Shown: positions 42,072 through 49,005 of the stretch, piece by piece
Numbering within the stretch: position 1 is the first letter of the stretch
Layout: every line of letters starts with the position of its first letter
NCBI GenBank assembly: GCA_035540495.1
Contig: DATLGL010000042.1
Location: 26,406 to 90,405, forward strand
Source of the DNA: DASVEG01 sp035540495
Lineage (GTDB): Bacteria > Actinomycetota > Acidimicrobiia > Acidimicrobiales > CADCTF01
Direction: 5' to 3'
DNA length: 64,000 nucleotides
The notes under the pieces: model-generated
The model's database searches: none
Seen by the model: the letters and a program-made list of their open reading frames with translations, nothing else
Told to the model about the DNA's origin: nothing
Position numbers and translations under genes: made by a program

Positions 42072-43721
42072 GTGGCGATCTCGGTACGGGTCGAGCCCGA
42101 GCGCCTGTCGGCCCCCGCAGGCAGCGACGTCGACGGCGTGATCCACCTCACGAACCCGCACCAGGAGGCGGTGCACGTGCGGCTCGTCGTCTCCGGTGAG
42201 GTGGCCGGGTGGTCGACCGTCGAACCGGCCGATCTCGTCGTCACCCCAGGCTCCAGCGTCGAGTGCCGCCTCCGGTTCCGCCTCCCGCGCGGTGCACCCG
42301 GTGGCGTCGGGGAGGTCCCGTTCCTCGTCCGTGGCTTGTCGGATGCTGAAGGGATCGGCGGTGCGACTGCAGAGGGGTGGCTCTCGGTGGTCGGGCAGGC
42401 CGAACTTGCCCTTCGGCTCGTTCCTGGCGTCGCCAAAGGCACGTTGCGCGGCGTCGCGAAGGTCGCGGCCGACAACCTGGGCGAGGTGCCGGCGCGGGCG
42501 CAGCTGCTGGTGTCGGCACCCGAAGGGCTCGACGTGGAGGTCGAGCCCGACAGCGTCATCATCGAGCCCGGGTCGACGGCGTGGGCGAAGCTCACGGTCC
42601 GTCCCCGCCGGAGGCTGATCTCGGGGCCGCCGCGCCTCCACGACTTCTGGGTCCGCCTCGATCCGATGGGCGGCGCGCGTGTGAGCGTCGAGGGGCAGAT
42701 GCTGCAGCGCTCGCTCGTCGTCGGACTGCTGCCGAAGGTGCTCGGCGGCGTGGTCGGCGCGGCGCTGGCGCTGATGGGCCTCATGAGCTTGCTCGGAGGT
42801 GACGGCACGGATGTCGCCACGACGCCGGCGGTGACGACGATCGCGACCACCAGCACGACCGTCGCCGAGACCACCACGACGGAGGCGCCGCAGGACGCCG
42901 CGGCCGCACCCACGAGTGTGCCTCTCGCGGCGAGGCGCCTCGCCTTCCAGACCAACCGCGACGGCAACTTCGAGATCTACTCGTCGAAACCCGACGGGTC
43001 GGAGCCGGTGAACCTCACCCGCCACCCGGCCCATGACTCCGAGCCCGTGTGGTCGCCCGACGGAACGAAGATCGCTTTCGACTCCGACCGCTCCGGGAAC
43101 TTCGACGTGTGGGTGATGAACGCCGACGGTTCGAACCCGGTGCAGCTCACGACGGAACCGTCACCCGATGGGTATCCGGCGTGGTCGCCGGACGGCACGC
43201 GCATCGCGTTCATCAGCTTCCGCGACGGCAACAGCGAGATCTACGTGATGAACGCCGACGGCACCGGGCAGACGCGGCTGACGAAGAACGTCGCTGACGA
43301 CGGCAGACCCGACTGGTCGCCCGACGGCTCGAAGATCGCCTTCCACACCGACCGCGACGGCAACTACGAGATCTACGTGATCAACGCCGATGGCAGCGGG
43401 CCGCAGAACCTCACCAACTCTGTTGGCTTCGACCAGAACCCGGCGTGGTCGCCGAACGGCAGCCGCGTCGCGTTCGACTCGACGCGGGACGGTGGGAAGC
43501 CGGAGCTGTACCTCATGGGCGCCGACGGGTCTCTACCCGTCCGGCTGACGCAGAACGACGCGCTCGACGCTTGGCCGACGTGGTCCCCCGACGGTACGCG
43601 GCTCGCGTTCCAATCCGATCGAGACGCCGACATCGAGATCTACACGATGGGTGCAGGGGGCGGGCCTGCCCGGCGGGTGACGGAGTTCCCCGGCGACGAC
43701 GCCGAGCCCTCTTGGAGCTGA
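42072..43721 (+). CDS. Ig-like/TM/TolB-type beta-propeller membrane protein
   Basis: A 549-residue single-pass protein. The cytoplasmic half (1-210) has two Ig-like/NEW3-type beta sandwiches (VEPERLSAPAGSDVDGVIHL; VEVEPDSVIIEPGSTAWAKL). A transmembrane helix spans about 216-240. A Thr-rich linker (240-280) precedes an extracytoplasmic propeller of six PD40 repeats, each with SPDGT(K/R)IAF and DGN(F/S/Y)EIY(V)M(N)ADG, about 43 residues apart. It likely binds a surface or envelope ligand outside and an intracellular partner inside. The same N-terminal-TM plan recurs at 46236-47714. The layout recalls the membrane protein CisA of actinobacterial contractile systems, by architecture only. Confidence 0.8.
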   Translation: MAISVRVEPERLSAPAGSDVDGVIHLTNPHQEAVHVRLVVSGEVAGWSTVEPADLVVTPGSSVECRLRFRLPRGAPGGVGEVPFLVRGLSDAEGIGGATAEGWLSVVGQAELALRLVPGVAKGTLRGVAKVAADNLGEVPARAQLLVSAPEGLDVEVEPDSVIIEPGSTAWAKLTVRPRRRLISGPPRLHDFWVRLDPMGGARVSVEGQMLQRSLVVGLLPKVLGGVVGAALALMGLMSLLGGDGTDVATTPAVTTIATTSTTVAETTTTEAPQDAAAAPTSVPLAARRLAFQTNRDGNFEIYSSKPDGSEPVNLTRHPAHDSEPVWSPDGTKIAFDSDRSGNFDVWVMNADGSNPVQLTTEPSPDGYPAWSPDGTRIAFISFRDGNSEIYVMNADGTGQTRLTKNVADDGRPDWSPDGSKIAFHTDRDGNYEIYVINADGSGPQNLTNSVGFDQNPAWSPNGSRVAFDSTRDGGKPELYLMGADGSLPVRLTQNDALDAWPTWSPDGTRLAFQSDRDADIEIYTMGAGGGPARRVTEFPGDDAEPSWS

Positions 43722-43732
43722 GCATCTCCGGT

Positions 43733-44641
43733 TCAGCAGGGGTGGACGTGCTCCGGTCGGTGGTCGTCGCTCAGCACGAGCTCGCGTAGCACGTCGAGGA
43801 ACGCACGAGCCGGCGCGCCCGGCAGCGCGCGACGTCGCAGGGCGACGCCGACGTCGCGTCGCGGCAGCGCCTTTACCGCGAGGGGCTTGGTCCGTTGCCG
43901 GAGGTCGGCGGGGATGGCTGTTGCTGGCACGATCGCCGCGCCTTGTCCGGCGATGGCCATGGAGGCGATGAGACGGATGCCGTCGAGCTCGGCCCGCGCC
44001 CGCAGCGCGACGCCCTCGACCGTGGCGGCCTCGTCGATCAGCTCGCGGAACGCGGTTCCGCGTGGAGGGAGGAACAGCGGGATGTCGGTGATCTCGGCCA
44101 GCCGCACCTCCTCCCGGCCCGCGAGCGGATGGTCGGCCGGCACGAACAGCAGGAGGTCTTCGTCGAACAGCCGCTCCGTCACCAGGTCGGGCGACGGCAG
44201 CGGCAGGTTGACGACGGCGAGGTCGAGGCGGCCGCTCGCCAGCTGCGGCTCGAGGCTCGTCGACGTGGCGTCGACGATCTCCAGCTCGACGTGAGGGTGC
44301 CGGTCGGCCATCGCCTCGAGGAGCGGCGGCACGAGCCAGCGGGCGGTCGTGCCGATGATCCCGGCCCGCACGCGCCCGACGACGTCGTGTTGCATGGCGG
44401 CCACGTCGGCGACCAGCGCATCGAGCTCGGCCTGGATGCGGCGCGCCCGCTCGACCACCGCCTCACCCTCCTGTGTGAGGCGCGACGCGTGACGGTCGAC
44501 GAGGGTGGCTCCGAGCTCCCGCTCGAGCCGGCGGATGTGGGTGGAGACGTTGGACTGCACCGTCGCCAGCGCATCGGCGGCGGCGCTGAACGTGCCATGG
44601 TCGGCGACGGCGACGAGCGCAGCCAGTTGGCGGAGGTCCAT
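43733..44641 (-). CDS. LysR family transcriptional regulator
   Basis: A 302-residue protein from ATG 44641 (MDLRQLAALVAVADHGTFSA). The winged helix covers residues 1-65 (AAADALATVQSNVSTHIRRL), and the effector-binding domain follows with VVGRVRAGIIGTTARWLVPP and LVTERLFDEDLLLFVPADHP. It probably controls a divergently transcribed or distant target; the divergent gene pair is the HAD-PlsC fusion and its upstream mini-ORF. Confidence 0.9.
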   Translation of the reverse strand: MDLRQLAALVAVADHGTFSAAADALATVQSNVSTHIRRLERELGATLVDRHASRLTQEGEAVVERARRIQAELDALVADVAAMQHDVVGRVRAGIIGTTARWLVPPLLEAMADRHPHVELEIVDATSTSLEPQLASGRLDLAVVNLPLPSPDLVTERLFDEDLLLFVPADHPLAGREEVRLAEITDIPLFLPPRGTAFRELIDEAATVEGVALRARAELDGIRLIASMAIAGQGAAIVPATAIPADLRQRTKPLAVKALPRRDVGVALRRRALPGAPARAFLDVLRELVLSDDHRPEHVHPC

Positions 44642-44703
44642 CGCTGAAAATGATGGCACCTATCTCTACAAACTGTTGGACAGATCGTCGACGCCCCGGT
44701 TCA

Positions 44704-44823
44704 ATGATCACCAACAACAAGCCCGAGCCGCTGGTTCCCCCCACCGGTACGGCTCGAAGCTCTGCGAAGGGTCCGGTTACCCCCCAGCCGGACCCTTCGT
44801 CGTTCTCGGCTTTCGGACGGTAG
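44704..44823 (+). CDS. Candidate 39-residue peptide
   Basis: An ORF ATG..TAG encoding MITNNKPEPLVPPTGTARSS followed by AKGPVTPQPDPSSFSAFGR, Pro-rich and without a hydrophobic helix. It lies between the LysR gene and the HAD-PlsC gene. No Shine-Dalgarno sequence is seen and the frame also encodes a hairpin, so it may be chance. The length and KPEPL..PTGTARSSAKGP pattern look protein-like, hence a weak call. Confidence 0.3.
   Translation: MITNNKPEPLVPPTGTARSSAKGPVTPQPDPSSFSAFGR
44765..44799. terminator. Hairpin in the LysR / HAD-PlsC intergenic region
   Basis: CGAAGGGTCCGG - 11-nt loop TTACCCCCCAG - CCGGACCCTTCG gives a perfect 12-bp stem. A TTCTCGGCTTTCGG tail follows with few T residues. 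It lies upstream of the HAD-PlsC promoter and could insulate it or act in transcript processing. Confidence 0.45.
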
Positions 44824-44826
44824 CGT
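44821..44826 (+). promoter_or_regulatory. Leaderless-type -10 element (TAGCGT)
   Basis: TAGCGT lies 8 nt before the HAD-PlsC ATG. The TAG of this element also ends the 39-residue ORF. Confidence 0.5.
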
Positions 44827-44834
44827 TCCGACTC

Positions 44835-46214
44835 ATGGGCTCGTCAGCGGCGTTCTTCGACCTCGACCGCACCGTCCTCAAGGGAGCGAGCGGACCCTTC
44901 CTCACCGAGGCGCTGCAAGCGGCCGGCATCGCGCCGCGGCGGTCGGTGCCGGGTCAGAGCGTGATGTACCGCGTGTTCGACCTGGTCGGCGAGACGTTGC
45001 CGTCGATGGCGCTTGCCCGCGGTGCCGCGCTGATCGCGAAGGGATGGTCGCGCTCCGCCGTTCGCGAGGCCGCCGCGCACGCGGCCGAGGAGCTCGATCT
45101 CCTGGTCGCTCCCTACGCTCGTGGGCTGCTCGACGAGCACCGCCGAGCCGGGCGCGCGGTGGTGCTCGCCACCACGACGCCACACGACCTGATCGAGCCG
45201 TTCGCCGAGCGCCTCGGCTTCGACGCCGTCGTCGCGACGCGCTACGAGGAGGACGAGCACGGCTCGTACACCGGCCGGCTCGCCGGCGAGTTCGTGTGGG
45301 CCCTCGGAAAGGCACGCGCGGTGCGGGCGTGGGCGAACGAGCAGGGCGTCGACCTGAAGGAGTCGTTCGCCTACTCCGACAGCATCTACGACCTGCCGCT
45401 GCTGTCGTCAGTCGGCGCACCGGCGGCGGTCAACCCCGACCCGCGTCTCCACGCCGTCGCCACCGTCCGACGGTGGCCGGTGCTGTGGCTCGACGTGCCC
45501 CCCGGGGTGCCGAAGCTGGGTGGGATCGAGCCGTTCGACATCGTCCGCCTGGCAGCCCGGCCGGAGTTGATCCCTTACGCCCGCTTCGAGTTCGAGGGGA
45601 TCGAGAACATCCCGAAGATCGGCGCCGCGATCATCGCAGCGAACCACCGGTCGTACTTCGACCCGGTCGCGCTCGGGCTCGCCATCGCTCGCGGTGGCCG
45701 GCCCTTGCGCTTCCTCGGCAAGAAGGAGGTGTTCGACGCGCCGGTGGTCGGATGGCTCGCCCGTTCGATGGGTGGCATCCGCGTCGATCGTGGATCCGAT
45801 GCGGCCGGTGACTCGCTGAAGGAGGCGACCCGTGCCCTCAACGCCGGGGAGCTCGTCGGGATCATGCCGCAGGGCACGATCCCGCGAGGCGAGGCCTTCT
45901 TCGACCCCGTGCTCGTCGGCAAGACCGGTGCAGCGCGTCTCGCTGCGGCGACTCGTGCGCCGATCATCCCCGTCGGCATCTGGGGGACGGAGAAGGTGTG
46001 GGCGCGGTCGTCACGCGTCCCGAACCTGCTGAACGTGACCGACCCGCCGACGGTGACCGTCCGCATCGGGACCCCCGTCGACCTCGGCTACGAGGACATC
46101 AGGGCCGACACCGAGAAGATGATGTCGGCCATCGTCGACCTCCTACCTCCCGAAGCGCGCCAGGCGAGGAAGCCGACGGCCGAGGAGCTGGCGAAGACCA
46201 AGCCGCCGAAGTAA
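44835..46214 (+). CDS. HAD-IB hydrolase / PlsC acyltransferase fusion
   Basis: A 459-residue two-domain protein. The N-terminal HAD-IB (SerB-like) phosphatase covers about 4-215: motif I AAFFDLDRTVLKG, motif II VVLATTTPHDL, and motif IV AYSDSIYDLPLLSSVG. The C-terminal 1-acyl-glycerol-3-phosphate acyltransferase covers about 250-440: NHRSYFD and PQGTIPRGEAF. Fused SerB-PlsC proteins are characteristic of actinobacteria and act in phospholipid acyl-chain remodelling. It should acylate a lysophosphatidate-type acceptor and hydrolyse a phosphomonoester. Confidence 0.9.
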   Translation: MGSSAAFFDLDRTVLKGASGPFLTEALQAAGIAPRRSVPGQSVMYRVFDLVGETLPSMALARGAALIAKGWSRSAVREAAAHAAEELDLLVAPYARGLLDEHRRAGRAVVLATTTPHDLIEPFAERLGFDAVVATRYEEDEHGSYTGRLAGEFVWALGKARAVRAWANEQGVDLKESFAYSDSIYDLPLLSSVGAPAAVNPDPRLHAVATVRRWPVLWLDVPPGVPKLGGIEPFDIVRLAARPELIPYARFEFEGIENIPKIGAAIIAANHRSYFDPVALGLAIARGGRPLRFLGKKEVFDAPVVGWLARSMGGIRVDRGSDAAGDSLKEATRALNAGELVGIMPQGTIPRGEAFFDPVLVGKTGAARLAAATRAPIIPVGIWGTEKVWARSSRVPNLLNVTDPPTVTVRIGTPVDLGYEDIRADTEKMMSAIVDLLPPEARQARKPTAEELAKTKPPK

Positions 46215-46235
46215 GCCGACCGGCGAAGGGCTACC

Positions 46236-47714
46236 TCAGCCGTAGGTGACCCAGCGGAGCTGGATGTTCTGGACCGAGTGAACCTTCGGGTCCGACACGT
46301 TCCGTGCTTCGACCCGTACCTTCGCCCAGCCGTTCGCGTTGGTGCGCACAGCGAACACGGTTCCGACCGTCAGTTGGTCGTTGCTGTCGCCGCCGCTGAT
46401 CGACGTCAGGTTGTAGTTGGTTGACTTCAGCTGCGACGCCGTGACGCCGTCGAAGTTGACCTTGCCCAGCAACGCGAGCGCGGCGCCGTTCCGTGCCACC
46501 ATCGCCCGCTCGGTCGTCGACTGCTGGTTCCACCACACGTCGGCGCCCGTCGACGTCTCTTGGCCGGTATCGAAGTCGAAGGAGTACGTCCCGTGGAGGA
46601 GGCCGGTACCCTGCGACTTGATCGGTGCAGGCGGTGCGGTCGTCGTGGTGGTGGTCGAGGTGGTCGAGGTGGTTGCGACCGGCTTGGCGTCCTGGGTTGC
46701 CGTAGCGGGCGAATCGTCGGTCGTCTGCACCGTTGTGGCAGTCGCCCCGCCACCGGAGCTGCCGCCACCGGCTGCGGCGACCGTCGTCTGCGACGATGAA
46801 CCACCGCCGGCCTGCTGACCGCCGCCGGCCTGCTGGTCGCCGCCGGATGCCGATGAGCCGTCGACCACGTCGGCTTCCGCCTCACCGCCGCCTTCGCCCT
46901 CTTCGCCGGCCGCCGCAGCCACGACCGTCGTGGTCGTGTCGCCTGAGGCGCCCGTCAGCGAGAACCGCCCGCCACCGTCCTTGTCCTTCGTCAGCCCCGG
47001 GACCAGGACCGCCGCGGCGATGAGGATCACTGCAGCTGCGGCGATGACCGGGATGAGGTTCTTGCGCCCGGCCTTCTGCAGCATCGCCGCGTCGAGTGTC
47101 ACCGGCGGATACATCGAAGCCGGCGGAGGCGAGACCAGCGCCTGGAACGGGCGCTGGACGCCGATGCGGCCGGAGCCGGAACGGGCGGCCACGGCGATGG
47201 CGGCCGATCCGGTGTCGCCTGCCTCGATCGTGAGGGTCGACGGCTCGACCTGGAAGGCGAGCGCCTCGTCGGGATCGCTCGCCGAAACCGTCACGGTCAC
47301 CGGCGCGTTGCCCTTGTTGTCGACCGATACGACGTGGCGCGCCTTGCGCTTCGCCTCGCTCGTCCGGGGCGTGATCCGGGCCGTGATCTCGGTGAAGGGC
47401 TCGACGGTGACGACGCCCTCTTCGACCACCGAGTCGTCCGACTGGCTGCCGACGACGCGGACGGCGAAGTCGACAGGGCCTGCCGGCACCGAGGCCGACC
47501 GCGGCGGGCGGAAGTGGATCTCGGCGGAGCCGTCAGCGCCCGGGAAGAGGCTCACCGCCGCGGGCGTCACCGTCGCCCACGCTGCGGAGTCGCCGAGGAC
47601 GGCGACGTTGAACGACTCGACCACGGACGACGTGTTCCGGATCGTGACGACACAGACCGCGTCTCCACCGGGCGCGACCGAAAGGGTTGACGAAGACAGC
47701 ACCACACCCGCCAT
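46236..47714 (-). CDS. Ig-like/TM/ectodomain membrane protein next to the toxin locus
   Basis: A 492-residue protein with a cytoplasmic pair of Ig-like domains (1-190: TLSVAPGGDAVCVVTIRNTS; LTIEAGDTGSAAIAVAARSG), a transmembrane helix at about 218-240 (LIPVIAAAAVILIAAAVLV), a long Ala/Gly/Ser/Thr linker (about 250-370) and a C-terminal extracytoplasmic beta domain (GTYSFDFDTGQETSTGADVW...NGAALALLGKV...FAVRTNANGWAKVRV). This ectodomain resembles carbohydrate-associated modules of secreted actinobacterial proteins. Its TM falls at the same residue number as in the PD40 protein at 42072. It follows the toxin-immunity genes with a 35-bp gap and has its own TACCGT element. Confidence 0.75.
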   Translation of the reverse strand: MAGVVLSSSTLSVAPGGDAVCVVTIRNTSSVVESFNVAVLGDSAAWATVTPAAVSLFPGADGSAEIHFRPPRSASVPAGPVDFAVRVVGSQSDDSVVEEGVVTVEPFTEITARITPRTSEAKRKARHVVSVDNKGNAPVTVTVSASDPDEALAFQVEPSTLTIEAGDTGSAAIAVAARSGSGRIGVQRPFQALVSPPPASMYPPVTLDAAMLQKAGRKNLIPVIAAAAVILIAAAVLVPGLTKDKDGGGRFSLTGASGDTTTTVVAAAAGEEGEGGGEAEADVVDGSSASGGDQQAGGGQQAGGGSSSQTTVAAAGGGSSGGGATATTVQTTDDSPATATQDAKPVATTSTTSTTTTTTAPPAPIKSQGTGLLHGTYSFDFDTGQETSTGADVWWNQQSTTERAMVARNGAALALLGKVNFDGVTASQLKSTNYNLTSISGGDSNDQLTVGTVFAVRTNANGWAKVRVEARNVSDPKVHSVQNIQLRWVTYG

Positions 47715-47721
47715 GGGTCGA

Positions 47722-47727
47722 ACGGTA
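47722..47727 (-). promoter_or_regulatory. Leaderless-type -10 element (TACCGT)
   Basis: On the minus strand TACCGT lies 7 nt before the ATG of the Ig-TM protein. This would allow its expression apart from the toxin operon. Confidence 0.5.
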
Positions 47728-47749
47728 CAGCTTCTCCAGCCCTTCAGCG

Positions 47750-48157
47750 TCACCGACCGGTCGAGACGTCGATCACGATTGACGCGACCGCAACCGCCAC
47801 GACGACCGTCCACAGCCCGAGGTTGATCCCGGCGAGCCAGCGTGCCGCCGTCACCAGGCCCAAGCCCGTCTTCTTCCCGCCCGAGAACGCGATCTTCTTC
47901 TTCGCCGCGGTCGCCAGCGGGAGCGCCACGATCGCCAGCACCGGGATGCACGTGACATAGGCGCCGATGGCGCAGATCAGGGCACCGACGGCCGTTCCCT
48001 CCGTCTGCGTCGCCGGCGTTGGGGGGTACGGATAGCCGCCGTAGCCCGGCGGTGGCGGATACGCAGGCGGCGGCGGGTACGGGCCGGCGGGCGTGCGGTG
48101 AGGCACTGGGCGTTGGTCCGGCGACAGCCACGCGCCTCCACCACCCTCGTCCGTCAC
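47750..48157 (-). CDS. Small Pro-rich membrane protein (DUF4190-like)
   Basis: A 135-residue protein from GTG 48157. The Pro/Tyr/Gly-rich N-terminus (about 15-50, repeats of PPPPxYPPPPGYGGYPYPP) is typical of actinobacterial small membrane proteins. Two hydrophobic helices follow (about 52-78 and 105-128). The start overlaps the putative immunity gene by GTGA. Its role may be to hold a toxin or immunity protein at the membrane, but this is inference. Confidence 0.65.
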   Translation of the reverse strand: MTDEGGGGAWLSPDQRPVPHRTPAGPYPPPPAYPPPPGYGGYPYPPTPATQTEGTAVGALICAIGAYVTCIPVLAIVALPLATAAKKKIAFSGGKKTGLGLVTAARWLAGINLGLWTVVVAVAVASIVIDVSTGR

Positions 48158-49005
48158 CTTCTGACCACCACCTCGAAGCCGGCGTCCCGCAGTCGCTGTT
48201 CCAACGCCTCCGCGGCACCTTCACCAACGGCGGAGGTGATCACTTCGACGGCAGGCTCCAGCCGGTCGCCGGGCGTGATGTAGAGGGTCGTCGCACCGTC
48301 GTCCGCATCGAGCACGACGACGACGTCGGCTTCGTCGACGCTCACGAGGTGCGTCCGGCCGTCGACCACCGCCTTCAGGTACTGCTGCCCGCCGATCTCG
48401 TGCATCTGCCACGCCGAGCCGAGCAACGACGCCACATCCCGCAGGCGAAGAAGCTCGCCGTCGTGGCTCGACAAGGCGCAGCGAACGACGAACGTCTCCT
48501 TCGACGATCGCGGCGGCTCAACCATCAAGCCGTTGCGACTCAAGGTGGTTGCGATCTCGTCGATGTCGCCCGCCCACTGCAGATGAAGATCGTCGATGAG
48601 GTTCCCCTCTTCGTCGAACGCATCACCGTGGGCCTGCCAGTTCCAGAAGACCGCCTTCGCTGACGGTCCGGCCTCGGCGCGCACCCGGTCCCATCCCTCC
48701 GTGGAAGTGAACGCCAGAGCTCCCTCTGCCAGATATCCGAGGCGACGCAGGTCGCCGAACGCCGCCGCGATGCGGGCCAGGTCATTTTGCGACCCAACGG
48801 GAAGCGGAGTGACGGTGACGAAGTCCTCGCGCGGCGTCACGACCGCACAGGCTCCAGCTCGAGCGAAGACCCATGCGACGACAGGCCAGGGGCCCTCGAA
48901 CTGAAGCCCGCCGATCGTGCGCTCTGACGTTGCCGGCCGACGCGCGACTCCGAGCTCGGCGAGGAGGGCGACCGCGCGTTCGGCCGACGCCTCGCTGTCT
49001 GTCAC
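48154..49005 (-). CDS. Putative immunity protein for the large toxin
   Basis: A 283-residue soluble alpha/beta protein from GTG 49005, overlapping the toxin stop (GTGA) and itself overlapping the next start (GTGA). The N-terminal half (residues 1-100) and the second half (FWNWQAHGDAFDEEGNLIDD; LQWAGDIDEIATTL) have no family I recognise with confidence. The position directly after a nuclease-ended toxin is the usual place of a cognate immunity gene. It is not secreted (no signal peptide). The immunity function is inferred from gene order only. Confidence 0.5.
   Translation of the reverse strand: MTDSEASAERAVALLAELGVARRPATSERTIGGLQFEGPWPVVAWVFARAGACAVVTPREDFVTVTPLPVGSQNDLARIAAAFGDLRRLGYLAEGALAFTSTEGWDRVRAEAGPSAKAVFWNWQAHGDAFDEEGNLIDDLHLQWAGDIDEIATTLSRNGLMVEPPRSSKETFVVRCALSSHDGELLRLRDVASLLGSAWQMHEIGGQQYLKAVVDGRTHLVSVDEADVVVVLDADDGATTLYITPGDRLEPAVEVITSAVGEGAAEALEQRLRDAGFEVVVRR

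Noticed and set aside
42950..43720. Regular DNA repeats (about 130 bp)
   Set aside because: They encode PD40 beta-propeller blades of one protein and are not a mobile or CRISPR array.
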